The notes under the pieces are model-generated. The model was not told the origin of the DNA. It ran no database searches and worked only from the letters and a program-made list of their open reading frames with translations. The translations under genes and the position numbers were made by a program. From contig JAJEGA010000117.1 of assembly GCA_022820125.1 (NCBI GenBank), positions 1-64,000 on the forward strand: a stretch of DNA of 64,000 nucleotides, read 5' to 3'. Source of the DNA: Anaerolineae bacterium (GTDB lineage Bacteria; Chloroflexota; Anaerolineae; Aggregatilineales; Phototrophicaceae). This document shows, one piece after another, positions 1 through 8,721 of the stretch (positions are counted from its first letter, which is position 1; every line of letters starts with the position of its first letter).

Positions 1-40
1 ATTCATGAGCGTGGCGCGCAAGATTATGAACCAACGAACC

Positions 41-233
41 CAGGGCAACCGCTTCAAATGAAATTGCGCTGATAAATTACAATTTTCCCTCACATTTCGT
101 AATCTGTAGGGGCGTTTCGCTGAAACGCCCGCAAAATTTATTTCATAATCAACGGGCGTATCGGCGATACGCCCCTACATTTTCACAATTTTCGTGGCGA
201 ACGGCGCATTATGATTTTGATGCGATTGCCCTG
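41..233. mobile_element. MITE-like element, copy 1 (193 bp)
   Basis: The element begins CAGGGCAACCGC and ends GCGATTGCCCTG, which are near-perfect terminal inverted repeats; weaker complementarity continues inward to about 27 bp. It is flanked by a 10-bp direct repeat, ccaacgaacc, at 31-40 and 234-243, the footprint of a transposition. A 193-bp, almost identical copy lies at 24113-24305. There is no coding capacity, so it must have been mobilised by a transposase acting in trans. CAGGG termini with an 8-10 bp duplication are typical of the ISAs1 family (from memory, not searched). Two hairpin cores of the genome's palindromic repeat family sit inside it (106-131 and 153-178). The rest of 1-343 shows no gene. 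Confidence 0.8.
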
Positions 234-343
234 CCAACGAACCAGAGCAATAGCGCCACAGCTTCTTCACCACGGAGGACATTGTGGCAACTCAACGAAC
301 ACAGAGGTTTTCTGCGCTCAAAAAATACATTATGCACGGAAAT

Positions 344-1663
344 TCAGCGCTTAAACGCGGCGGTCGGGGCGGCGGCTTTTTGCACCAGCTGATCGCGCTC
401 CGGTCCGACGCTTACGATGTCGATGGGCACATCGCAGAGCTCGGCGACGCGATTGATGTATTGACGCGCCGCGGCCGGCAATTCATTGAAACTGCGACAG
501 TTGCTGATATTTTCGCGCCAGCCGGGCATAGTCTCGTAAATCGGCTTGGCGCGCTCGAGCTGCTCGTTGGTCACCGGCGGGTAGTGGTGGCGCTCGCCGT
601 CTATGTCATAAGCGGTCGCCAGCTTCAACTCTTCTAAGCCGGAGAGGATATCCATCTTGGTCAACATCAACTCGCTAAAGCCGTTGACGCTAACGGCATA
701 GCGCAGCATAACCACATCCAGCCAGCCGCAGCGGCGCGGGCGGCCCGTCGTCGTGCCGAATTCGTCCCAGAAGTTGGCGCCGCTGCCGCGGAAGTGCTCG
801 GCGATATCGCCATCCAGCTCGGTCGGCATGGGGCCGCCGCCGACGCGGGTGCTAAAGGCTTTGGCGACGCCCAGCACGCGATCCACGTGCAGGGGACCGA
901 CGCCGAGCCCGGTCAAAGCGCCGCCCGCAGTCGGCGATGAACTGGTGACGAAGGGATAACTGCCATGGTCGATATCCAGCAGTGTGCCCTGGGCGCCCTC
1001 GCAGAGGACCAGTTTGCCGTTTTTCAGCGCCTCGTGGAGATAAATCGAAACATCCTTGATGTAGGGGCGGAGGAAGTCGGCTGCTTCCAAATAACTTTGC
1101 GCCGCCTCGCGCGCGTCCAGCGTTTCCAAGCCCTGCGCGCGCAAATCTTCATTGCTCGCTTCAATCGCGGAAACCAAGCGATCGGCGAATTCTTCAACAT
1201 CAAGCAGCATGTCGCCAGTCCGAATGCCCGCCCGTCCAGTTTTGTCGAGGTAGGCGGGCCCGATGCCGCGCAGGGTGGTGCCGATTTTGCCGTCGCCGAG
1301 CGCCAGTTCTTTTGCCTTGTCCAAGGCAACGTGCGCCGGCGTAATGATGTGGGCGCGAGAGCTGATTACCAGGCGCTCGGGCCTGATGTCGACGCCGATT
1401 CGGCGCAGCGCTTCAATCTCGCGCAAGAGGTTGACGGGATTGATCACCATGCCGTTGCCCATAATTGAGACGACATTGCTGTGCAGGATGCCGGAGGGAA
1501 CCAGATGCAGCTTGTAGACCTCGCCGTCCAGCGCGACTGTGTGGCCCGCGTTGTCGCCGCCAGCGTAACGCGCGACGATATCGGCTGATGCAGCCAGCCA
1601 ATCGACGACTCGTCCCTTGCCTTCATCGCCCCATTGGGCGCCGATCAAAATAGTAATTGGCAT
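344..1663 (-). CDS. purA: Adenylosuccinate synthetase
   Basis: Makes adenylosuccinate from IMP, aspartate and GTP in the first committed step of AMP synthesis; cytoplasmic. The protein has 439 residues, close to the family's usual 430. The N-terminal GTP-binding loop GDEGKG is at 12-17 with the catalytic Asp13, and NAGHT carries the catalytic His41. Further family blocks are visible: GIGPAY, TRVGGGPMPTEL and the base-recognition stretch GTTTGRPRRCGW. The start is the ATG directly before the conserved PITILIGAQWGDEGKG block. It is the last gene of a minus-strand group and is separated from the S51-like gene upstream by one palindromic repeat (1683-1710). No terminator was recognised downstream, where MITE copy 1 lies about 110 bp away. 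Confidence 0.97.
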   Translation of the reverse strand: MPITILIGAQWGDEGKGRVVDWLAASADIVARYAGGDNAGHTVALDGEVYKLHLVPSGILHSNVVSIMGNGMVINPVNLLREIEALRRIGVDIRPERLVISSRAHIITPAHVALDKAKELALGDGKIGTTLRGIGPAYLDKTGRAGIRTGDMLLDVEEFADRLVSAIEASNEDLRAQGLETLDAREAAQSYLEAADFLRPYIKDVSIYLHEALKNGKLVLCEGAQGTLLDIDHGSYPFVTSSSPTAGGALTGLGVGPLHVDRVLGVAKAFSTRVGGGPMPTELDGDIAEHFRGSGANFWDEFGTTTGRPRRCGWLDVVMLRYAVSVNGFSELMLTKMDILSGLEELKLATAYDIDGERHHYPPVTNEQLERAKPIYETMPGWRENISNCRSFNELPAAARQYINRVAELCDVPIDIVSVGPERDQLVQKAAAPTAAFKR

Positions 1664-1682
1664 ATCACCCTACTTTGTTTTT

Positions 1683-1710
1683 GGCGGGCGACCCGGTGGG
1701 CAGCCCCTAC
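1683..1710. repeat. Palindromic hairpin repeat
   Basis: One copy of the GGCGGGCGA...GCCCCTAC family, between the S51-like gene and purA. The last codon of the upstream gene runs into its edge. Confidence 0.7.
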
Positions 1711-2372
1711 AGTCGCTGGGTAGTCGGGCGGGCAGGAGACGGCAGGCTGATGGTAACTTCGCCATCGCCCCAGGTCTCAACCCGCCGCGCCGGTCCCAGC
1801 GCCAGAGCAGCGCCGCGCGCCAAACCAATGATTGAGACTTCGGGCAAATCATGATGAATATGCCCTTTTAATTCACCACTTTTGGCGCTGTCGGGCCTCG
1901 CGACAATAAGCGTGTTTTGAACAAGATTCAGCCCGGCAATCAGGTCTCCGCTCGCGTTCAACCAATGCTCGCCCGCGATGGCCGCAGCCACCCCCTCAAA
2001 CAAAATTAGCGCGCCCCGTTCAAGCGCCGACTTCAGCGCGCTCCTGGCTGTTTGCGTCGTCAGGCGCTCCAGCAGCGCGGGGTCTTGCGGCGCTTCGATG
2101 ACTATCATGCCGGCGGCAGCGAGCCGCTCGTAGATCTCGTTATTGTCGCCCGCTTCCAGATCGACCAGGTAACCGGCAGGCGCGCCCAATTCCGCCATGT
2201 CGTCCATCAGCGCGTCGCCGAAGTCGCCCGCCAGCGAGATGTAGGCGATGGCGCCGGATCCATCGTAGCGGCTCAAAGCCTGGGCGCGAATCTCGCTCAA
2301 GGCATCGGGGGGACCGGACAAGACGAGCCAGCCGATCGAGTCGAGCCAGCTGAATGGCGCCGCCGCTGACAT
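1707..2372 (-). CDS. Cyanophycinase/S51-like protein, probably non-catalytic
   Basis: 221 residues. The layout resembles the cyanophycinase/peptidase S51 fold (class I amidotransferase-like): a central 'I.EAPQD..LLERL' strand-helix, then a stretch where the family's GTSAGA nucleophile elbow is expected, and a C-terminal 'GLARGAALALGP...VETWGDGEVTI' like the family's terminal strand. At the elbow this protein reads LFEGVAAA, so the nucleophilic Ser is missing and a peptidase function is doubtful. The N-terminal 90 residues are poorly recognisable. It starts immediately after the M20 gene stop with no spacer, so it is probably co-translated with that amidohydrolase. Assignment by pattern only. 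Confidence 0.5.
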   Translation of the reverse strand: MSAAAPFSWLDSIGWLVLSGPPDALSEIRAQALSRYDGSGAIAYISLAGDFGDALMDDMAELGAPAGYLVDLEAGDNNEIYERLAAAGMIVIEAPQDPALLERLTTQTARSALKSALERGALILFEGVAAAIAGEHWLNASGDLIAGLNLVQNTLIVARPDSAKSGELKGHIHHDLPEVSIIGLARGAALALGPARRVETWGDGEVTISLPSPARPTTQRL

Positions 2373-3557
2373 TTAGCCACTGGCTCCCAGATAATCGGCG
2401 ATGACAGCTGACATCATGCCGACGCTCAAAGGAAGGACATCTTCGTCAATGTCGAAGCGCGGATGATGATGGGGATAATCCAGATCGCGCTGGTGATTGG
2501 CGGAGCCGACCAGCAAGTAGGCGCTGGGATTGCGCTGCATGAACAAGCCGACGTCCTCTGATGCCATCCAGGGCTGCTCCACGACCGTGACCGCGCCGCC
2601 AAGACGGGCGAAAGTTTCGCGCGCGCGTCCCGCGACTTCCGCGTCATTTACAACTGGCCCGATGCCCAAGCCAAAATCGACATCGGCGCGGCAGCCCATC
2701 GCGCCCGCGACGCCCTCCGCTATTTCACGAATTCGCCACTTGATCAGCTCGCGCGATTCTTCGCGAAAGAGCCGGAAGGACCCGCTAAACGAAACGGACT
2801 GCGGGATAATATTGCGAGCGCTGCCGCCATGAATCGTGCCGATGGTGATCACCACCAAATCCAGCGGATCGACATTGCGGCTGACGATGGATTGCAAGGC
2901 GGTGATGACCTGCGCGCTGCAGACAATCGGATCGGCGGTTTGATGCGGCATCGCGCCATGCCCGCCCTTCCCCGTTATTGTAATCTCAAATACGCCAGCG
3001 CCGGACATCGTCGGCCCCGAGACGACGCTGACGTTGCCAACTTCGAGATCGTTCCAGAGATGGATGCCAAGGCAGTAGTCTGGCGCGGGCGATTCCAGAG
3101 CGCCATCGGCGATCATGAATTCGGCGCCCTTGCCCTGCTCTTCCGCCGGCTGAAAGACAAACTTAACCCTGCCGCTCAGCGATTCGCGATGAAGCGACAG
3201 GACTTTGGCGATGCCAAGCGCAATCGCCGTATGCCCGTCATGCCCGCAGGCGTGCATCACCCCGGCGGATTTGGAAACGTAGTCTGTCTCATTCGCTTCT
3301 TGAATCGGAAGCGCGTCCATATCGGCGCGATAAAGCACGGTGGGCCCGTCTTCAGCGCCCTCGAGGATGCCGATTACGCCGGTCCGGCCGATGCCCGTCT
3401 GCACTTCCAAGCCTAAACCGTTGAGTTCGTCGGCGACGATGCCCGCCGTGCGATGCTCTTGAAAGGCGAGCTCCGGGTGCTGATGGAAATCACGCCGCCG
3501 CGCGACCAACTCTTCGCGCATGGCTTGCGCCTGCGCCATAAAATCAATTGCCGTCAT
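2373..3557 (-). CDS. M20 family amidohydrolase (HipO/N-acyl amino acid hydrolase type)
   Basis: Predicted to hydrolyse N-acyl or N-aminoacyl amide bonds with a two-metal centre; cytoplasmic. 394 residues, the usual M20D length. Ligand blocks are intact: HACGHDGHTA near 105, QPAEEQGKGAEFM near 140, the His of GIHLWND near 165 and the C-terminal HHHPRFDIDE. GGHGAMPH marks the dimerisation domain. It lies 4 bp after the PIG-L gene and abuts the S51-like gene, so the three form one transcript of hydrolases acting on amide or acetamido bonds. The substrate cannot be read from sequence. Confidence 0.9.
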   Translation of the reverse strand: MTAIDFMAQAQAMREELVARRRDFHQHPELAFQEHRTAGIVADELNGLGLEVQTGIGRTGVIGILEGAEDGPTVLYRADMDALPIQEANETDYVSKSAGVMHACGHDGHTAIALGIAKVLSLHRESLSGRVKFVFQPAEEQGKGAEFMIADGALESPAPDYCLGIHLWNDLEVGNVSVVSGPTMSGAGVFEITITGKGGHGAMPHQTADPIVCSAQVITALQSIVSRNVDPLDLVVITIGTIHGGSARNIIPQSVSFSGSFRLFREESRELIKWRIREIAEGVAGAMGCRADVDFGLGIGPVVNDAEVAGRARETFARLGGAVTVVEQPWMASEDVGLFMQRNPSAYLLVGSANHQRDLDYPHHHPRFDIDEDVLPLSVGMMSAVIADYLGASG

Positions 3558-3561
3558 AGGC

Positions 3562-4320
3562 TCACCTCATGCTGATTACGTGGAAGCGCTCAATCCGACG
3601 AGGGTATTCCGGCGGCGAATTTGGATCCAGCGACCGCTTCCTGATGTTCTCCGCCATACGATCCATATCGGAAATCTGGGTCTTGTGCGCGCGCAGCGAT
3701 TCAATCTGCCGTTCAACCGCATCGGTCACATCAATGGTCAAGGTAGGCTGGACGGCGCCGGCGATGTAGACCGTGCCCACTTTATGCGTTTCCAAGCCCT
3801 CATCGCGTTCATGCTCGATGAAGTTGAGCCGGTCGCGCGCTGTGGGGAAAACCGCTTCGAGCGTCGCCGCGCCAATCGCCCGATGATCCGGGTGGTTGAT
3901 TCCGCGCGTGCCAAACCAGCGCGTCGGATCGAGCGTCACCACGACATCGGGTTTCTTGAGGCGAATCAAGCGCGTGATATCGCGGCGCAGTTCGAGCGTG
4001 GGGAAGAGTTCGCCATCTTTGTAGCGCAGGAAAATGACGTCTTTCACGCCGAGGGCGGCGGCCGCTTCCCGTTCTTCTTGCTCGCGGATTTGCGCCAGAC
4101 GCTCACCGGTCATAGCGGGATCGGCGCTGCCCTTATCGCCGCTGGTGGCGATGACGAAGGTGATATCGGCGCCATCAGCCGCCCACTTGGCGAACGTCCC
4201 GCCAGCGAAAAACTCGGGATCGTCTGGGTGCGCGAACACGCCAAGGACGCGCCCGATGCTTCCGTTTTTCTGGTCTTGGGTCTCGGTCATAATCTCGGCT
4301 GGTTTCGGCGGGCGAGCCAT
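3562..4320 (-). CDS. PIG-L/LmbE family deacetylase
   Basis: Zn-dependent N-deacetylase family acting on GlcNAc-type conjugates (as in mycothiol, bacillithiol and GPI pathways). The metal motif AHPDDPE occurs near residue 30 and the second motif NHPDHRAIG near 145. 252 residues. The first ten codons lie inside a palindromic repeat whose GTAGGGG mimics a Shine-Dalgarno. The internal ATG at 4290 (MTETQDQ) is an alternative start, and the conserved core begins after it. The next gene downstream is the M20 amidohydrolase, 4 bp away. Confidence 0.88.
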   Translation of the reverse strand: MARPPKPAEIMTETQDQKNGSIGRVLGVFAHPDDPEFFAGGTFAKWAADGADITFVIATSGDKGSADPAMTGERLAQIREQEEREAAAALGVKDVIFLRYKDGELFPTLELRRDITRLIRLKKPDVVVTLDPTRWFGTRGINHPDHRAIGAATLEAVFPTARDRLNFIEHERDEGLETHKVGTVYIAGAVQPTLTIDVTDAVERQIESLRAHKTQISDMDRMAENIRKRSLDPNSPPEYPRRIERFHVISMR

Positions 4321-4397
4321 GGCTAGCCCCTACAGGTTTTACGATTTGGCGGGCGAATCAATGGGTCGAATAGACGCTGACCACCGGTCGCCCATAC
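4307..4397. repeat. Palindromic hairpin repeats (one good, one degenerate)
   Basis: A clean copy, GGCGGGCGAGCC-atg-GCTAGCCCCTAC-like, at 4307-4333 is followed by a decayed, split copy to 4397. They fill the gap between the PSP1 and PIG-L genes and overlap the annotated 5' end of the latter. Confidence 0.65.
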
Positions 4398-4423
4398 AGG
4401 TTTGTGGCAGTCGTTATCATCAC

Positions 4424-5548
4424 TTAGTCGGCATCGTTTCGGTTCGGTTGATCGGAACGCTGGTTGGAGCGCCGGCCGCCGCGGCGCCGTCCCCGTCTGC
4501 GTTTTGGCTGGGAGGCGTCTCCACTGGAGCGGCTCCGCGATCGCCGTGGCCGGCGTCTTCGCGGTTTTTGCTCATCACGTTTGGGCGCTTCTTCGGCTTT
4601 GCGTTCGGGCGCCGGCGGGGTGTTAAGCCGGTCGGCTTGTCGCTGACCGGCGGGCATGCCACACTCGCAGCTGCCGTCGCCGTGTTTGTCGCAGGGCGAA
4701 TGCGCCTTTTCCGCCAGCTTGCGGAATTCTTCCAGCGGGATGATGTCTTCGCGCTCGACCACTTTGCGAACGCCCTCGCCGACTTCGACCAGCACCGCAT
4801 CGCGCAGCGGAAGTTGATCCAGGACGCGGCCCTCGCCGTGCGGCGTGCCGACGCGCTTGTTCCGCCGCGGCAATTGACGGCGCGCCTCGACATACTGTTC
4901 GTATTCAAAGACAAGACAGCAGCGCAGGCGCCCGCACATGCCGGTGATCTCCGACGGATTCAGCGAGATGCCTTGAGCTTTGGCCATCTTGATGGAAATC
5001 GGGCTGAAATCGGTGAGAAAGGTACTGCAGCAGCGGGTGATGCCGCAGGCGCCGAAACCGCCCAGGAGCTTCGCCACATCGCGCGGGCCAATCTGCCGCA
5101 TCTCGATGCGCGCCTCAAACTTGCGTTGCAGTCGCTTCTGAAGCACTGTCGTATCGAGCTTTTGCTCGGCGCTGAATAAGAACGTAACGACGCTGCCATC
5201 ATAGTTGTATTGCGCCGCGACAAACTTGACATCGGACATGCGGCGCAGATTGGCTGCGGCTTCGCGACAAGTCTCCAGCGCCTCGTCCTGTTTTTCTTCC
5301 CACTGCTGGCGCAAGACCAGATCGCGCGGCGTGGCCGGGCGCAGAATCTCACGCGCTTTCCGGCCCTCATCAGGCGCCGTGAAGCCCATGATCTGCCCCA
5401 TCTGCCGGCCGCGGAGGGTATCGACGATGACGTAATCGCCCTGCTTCAACTCGGGATGCGCGGAGAAATCAAAATGATATAGCTTGCCGATCTTCTGAAA
5501 GCGCACTCCCGCGACCAGTTCGCTTGTTTCCAATTGGGCAGTTGCCAT
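4424..5548 (-). CDS. PSP1-domain protein (YaaT/RicT-like)
   Basis: 374 residues from the ATG at 5548 (MATAQLETSEL); an upstream in-frame extension to 5758 lacks conserved sequence. The PSP1 core is clear: KIGKLYHFDFS, the Cys-rich CGITRCCSTFL near residue 185, and MCGRLRCCLVFEYEQY near 225. In Bacillus YaaT (RicT), such cysteines hold Fe-S clusters in a complex that promotes RNase Y-dependent mRNA maturation (known for the family, inferred here). The C-terminus is a low-complexity tail with a CDKHGDGSCECG cysteine cluster followed by Arg/Lys-rich repeats (RRGRRRGGRR), suggesting nucleic-acid binding. It is divergent from aspartate kinase. Confidence 0.88.
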   Translation of the reverse strand: MATAQLETSELVAGVRFQKIGKLYHFDFSAHPELKQGDYVIVDTLRGRQMGQIMGFTAPDEGRKAREILRPATPRDLVLRQQWEEKQDEALETCREAAANLRRMSDVKFVAAQYNYDGSVVTFLFSAEQKLDTTVLQKRLQRKFEARIEMRQIGPRDVAKLLGGFGACGITRCCSTFLTDFSPISIKMAKAQGISLNPSEITGMCGRLRCCLVFEYEQYVEARRQLPRRNKRVGTPHGEGRVLDQLPLRDAVLVEVGEGVRKVVEREDIIPLEEFRKLAEKAHSPCDKHGDGSCECGMPAGQRQADRLNTPPAPERKAEEAPKRDEQKPRRRRPRRSRSRSSGDASQPKRRRGRRRGGRRSNQRSDQPNRNDAD

Positions 5549-5700
5549 ATTGCTGTAGCCTTTTGCCGGCGCGCGCAACCCGAATCGGAGTGTCCGCCGC
5601 CAGCCATTAATCGTCATAGACGGGCTGCTCAAACGCCACTCACTGTACTCGAAATCCAGGTCAAAAGCAACATGATTGAAGCGCGATTCCGGCAGTCTGC

Positions 5701-5730
5701 TTGTCAATTTGCCCGCGACCTTGCTAGAAT
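5701..5730 (+). promoter_or_regulatory. Predicted sigma-70 promoter of aspartate kinase
   Basis: TTGTCA at 5701-5706 and TAGAAT at 5725-5730, spaced 18 bp, each 5/6 to consensus, about 80 bp upstream of the ATG at 5807. Confidence 0.55.
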
Positions 5731-5806
5731 GAAAGTGTGCGGAAGCCCGTCTAGCCATGCCGCATCAAGGCAAGACAGAGCGGTCGGGAGGCTCATCAAG
5801 GCAGCT

Positions 5807-7228
5807 ATGACCATGCTGGTTATGAAGTTTGGCGGCGCGTCGCTAGGCACGTCGGCGGGGCTGTCCCAAGTCTTAAACGTTATCGCCGACGAGTCGGCTA
5901 ACTGGGAACAGCTTCTGGTCGTCGTCTCGGCTTTGGATGGCGTCACTGATATGCTGCTGGATGCCGCTCATTTTGCGCGAATCGACCATCCGCGCGGTTA
6001 TCGCCGCATCGCCGCCAACTTGCGCACGCGTCACCTCGCCTTGATTGATCAGCTTCCGCTGGATCGCCCAGACCGCAATACGCTGCAAGCCAATATCGAT
6101 CAGTTGATTTCGAGCTTGCTCGATGATTGCAAACTGATCGCGAAAAACCTGAACGAAGAGCTCTCGCCCAGGCACAGCGACACTGTGGTGGCGGTGGGCG
6201 AGCGGCTTTCCGCGCTCATTATCGCTGCGCTGCTGCGGCAGAATGATATCCGCGCCGTCGCCGTCGATGGCACGGACGTGTTGATAACAGACGATGTTCA
6301 CGGCAACGCCAATCCTGAAATCGCCGCCACGGCGCAGCGAGTGAACGCCGTAGTCTTGCCCCTTCTGCAGCGGAACATGATCCCGGTTGTCACCGGCTTT
6401 ATCGGCGCGACGTCCGGCGGCGCCACCACCACCCTCGGGCGCGGCGGCACCGACTATACGGCGTCGGTCATCAGCGCCTTGCTCGGGGCGGGCGAGCTCT
6501 GGGTTTGGGCTGATGTGGACGGCATGTTGTCGGCCGACCCGAGGCGGCAGCGAAACGCGCGGGTCATCCCCCGTCTGAGCTACAGCGAGGCGGCGGATCT
6601 CGCCTATTTCGGCGCCAGAATCCTGCACGCGCGCATGATTGCGCCTTTGGCGGAAGCTGGATTGCCCTTGCGCATCAAGAATATCTTCCATCCAAAACGA
6701 GCGGGGACGCTGGTCGCCGGCAAATCTGGCGACCGGCAACCTGACATCAAGGCGGTGACCTCGATTCAAGGCTTGTCTTTGCGGCGCCCGGTAAGCGGCT
6801 CGCTCGCTGGCGTTACGCGGCTGGTGGGCAATACGCTTTTCAAAACTTTAGGCATGCGCTCGGAGGTTTTGATCGCGTCGCAATCGTCGAACAGCAGCTT
6901 TATCTGCCTGGTTATTCCCACCAGCATCGGCATTGATGGGGTTGATAGACTGCAGCGCGCGCTGGAAGCGAAGATGGCGGAATACCCGGAGAAGATGCCT
7001 TGGGAAATAGAGACGGTGTCCTTGGTGACGGCTGTCGGCGGGCGCCTCCATCGGTCGCCTGAGCTACTGTCGCGGGTCTTGGCGAGCCTGGATGGCATTG
7101 AGCTTGGAGGAATCGCGCTCGGCGCTTCAAATTGCAGCGTCACGGTGGCGTTGGCGGAGGAAGACAGCCGCGAAGCGCTAGCCAGGATTCACGATATGAT
7201 CGTCAAAAGCGGCTCAAATAGCGCCTGA
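5807..7228 (+). CDS. lysC: Aspartate kinase
   Basis: Phosphorylates aspartate, the entry to Lys, Thr, Met and DAP synthesis. 473 residues from the ATG at 5807, which has AAGG just upstream. The kinase domain starts at MKFGGAS, and the nucleotide/Asp site is GRGGTDYTASVISALLGA followed by WADVDGML. Two C-terminal ACT domains (from 'SIQGLSLRRPV' onward, with SQSSNSSFICLV) indicate allosteric feedback control. This is the monofunctional type; no homoserine dehydrogenase domain follows. It is monocistronic, and its last 26 bp overlap the end of glnA on the other strand. Gene symbol by function; paralogue type not resolved. Confidence 0.93.
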   Translation: MTMLVMKFGGASLGTSAGLSQVLNVIADESANWEQLLVVVSALDGVTDMLLDAAHFARIDHPRGYRRIAANLRTRHLALIDQLPLDRPDRNTLQANIDQLISSLLDDCKLIAKNLNEELSPRHSDTVVAVGERLSALIIAALLRQNDIRAVAVDGTDVLITDDVHGNANPEIAATAQRVNAVVLPLLQRNMIPVVTGFIGATSGGATTTLGRGGTDYTASVISALLGAGELWVWADVDGMLSADPRRQRNARVIPRLSYSEAADLAYFGARILHARMIAPLAEAGLPLRIKNIFHPKRAGTLVAGKSGDRQPDIKAVTSIQGLSLRRPVSGSLAGVTRLVGNTLFKTLGMRSEVLIASQSSNSSFICLVIPTSIGIDGVDRLQRALEAKMAEYPEKMPWEIETVSLVTAVGGRLHRSPELLSRVLASLDGIELGGIALGASNCSVTVALAEEDSREALARIHDMIVKSGSNSA

Positions 7229-8561
7229 CTTCCCACTCGGTCACCTGTCGATTGTATTCGTCGCATTCCTGGCGCTTGGCGGCGATGTAACGATCGCTGA
7301 CGTAGGGACCAAGAGCGGAGAGAATGACATCGTCATCGCTTAGCGCGTCGAGGGCTTCGCCCAGCGAATGCGGCAGCACTTCAATCTGGCGCATCCTATC
7401 GGGCATGCTGCCCAAGAGCGTCTCTTCCATCGGGTCAGCCAGCGGCATCTTGTGCAGAATGCCATCAAGCCCGGCTTGCAGCATGACCGCCATCGCCAGA
7501 TAAGGATTGGCTGTCGGGTCCGGGCAGCGCAGTTCAAGCCGGGTGTGAAATTCTTTGCCCGGCGCCGTGCTGGGAACGCGTATCAAGGCGCTGCGGTTCA
7601 CGTGCGCCCAGGTGACATTGACCGGCGCTTCAAAGCTTGTGCCCAAGCGCTTATACGAATTGACGAGCGGCGCCAAGACCGCGCACATCGCCCGCGCATG
7701 CTCCAGCTGCCCCGCCAGGAAATACTTGGCCATATCCGACAAGCCATATTCGCCCTCGCTATCGGCGAACAAGTTGATCCCGCTATCGGCATCATGCATG
7801 CTCTGGTGCGTGTGCATGCCTGAACCGGGCAAATCGACATGGGGACGCGGCATGAATGCGCAATAGTAGTTGAATTTGCGGGCGATGGTTTTGAGGGCGA
7901 TGCGGGCAGTCAGGATGTTGTCGGCCGAGCGCAAGGCGTCGTCATACTGGAAGTCAATTTCGTGTTGGCCGCTGCCGGTTTCGGAGTGGGTCGAATCAAC
8001 ACGAATGCCCATTGCGCTTAAGGCGCCAAGCATGCTGCGGCGCATGGAGCGAATCGGGTCTTCAGGGATGTCGAAATATCCGGCGATATCATTGTTTGCG
8101 CTGACCAGCGGCTGCCCCGATGAATCAAGCGGAAAGAGAAAGAACTCAAGCTCCATGCCCGTCTTGAAACGCAGATTCATGCCTTGCGCCTGATCAAGCG
8201 CCTTTTTCAACAGGCTGCGCGGATCGCCGATGAAGGGATCGCCATTCTGGGTGTAAATTGAACAGATTAGGCGAGCTGTCTTCTCTTCGCCCGTGGTCCA
8301 GGGCAAGACGACGAAGCTCGAAACATCGGGAACAAGCACCATATCGCTTTCGGCGACGCGGGCGAAACCCTCTATCGCCGAGCCATCAAAGTGCGAGCCG
8401 TTGGCGATGACATTCTCCAACTCGCCTGCGGGGATCATGACGCTTTTCACCAAGCCGGTAATGTCGGTGAACCACAGCGCGACGAAGCGAACGCGCTGCG
8501 CTTCAACGGTTGCGAGGATGTCGGCTGCTGTATTCAATTGCCCTTCACCCCCAGCCTTCAA
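7203..8561 (-). CDS. glnA: Glutamine synthetase, type I
   Basis: ATP-dependent Glu + NH3 to Gln. 452 residues, near the GSI-alpha length. Family signatures: FDGSAIEGF near 60, the metal-binding ELEFFLF, GSGQHEIDF, HVDLPGSGMHTHQS and the ATP-binding region around NSYKRL. The adenylylation-site insert of GSI-beta is not seen, suggesting control by feedback or regulator rather than by adenylylation. Start: TTG at 8561, or TTG at 8537 after GGGGGTGAAGGG; there is no ATG near the domain start. A TATACT -10-like box lies at 8643-8648 on the minus strand but without a clear -35. It follows the aro genes and supplies glutamine used by TrpG. Confidence 0.94.
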   Translation of the reverse strand: MKAGGEGQLNTAADILATVEAQRVRFVALWFTDITGLVKSVMIPAGELENVIANGSHFDGSAIEGFARVAESDMVLVPDVSSFVVLPWTTGEEKTARLICSIYTQNGDPFIGDPRSLLKKALDQAQGMNLRFKTGMELEFFLFPLDSSGQPLVSANNDIAGYFDIPEDPIRSMRRSMLGALSAMGIRVDSTHSETGSGQHEIDFQYDDALRSADNILTARIALKTIARKFNYYCAFMPRPHVDLPGSGMHTHQSMHDADSGINLFADSEGEYGLSDMAKYFLAGQLEHARAMCAVLAPLVNSYKRLGTSFEAPVNVTWAHVNRSALIRVPSTAPGKEFHTRLELRCPDPTANPYLAMAVMLQAGLDGILHKMPLADPMEETLLGSMPDRMRQIEVLPHSLGEALDALSDDDVILSALGPYVSDRYIAAKRQECDEYNRQVTEWEVRRYLSRF

Positions 8562-8721
8562 TCCTGATCATCCCCCAGCTCTGGCGTTCAAGCCAAGCGT
8601 CGTCCCTACGACTTTGCGCGATAATGCCTCATATTCAGGAGCAGTATAAATTACGACGCCGCGCGCCAGCTATCGGCGAGATGACCAATGAACATCGATA
8701 GTCTTCATACGTTTTGACCAG

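Noticed and set aside
284..637. 117-residue open frame on the plus strand
   Set aside because: It runs antisense through purA, has no conserved feature, and purA is certain.
5549..5758. N-terminal extension of the PSP1 protein
   Set aside because: The extra 70 residues are not conserved-looking and cover the aspartate kinase promoter; ATG 5548 begins the domain.
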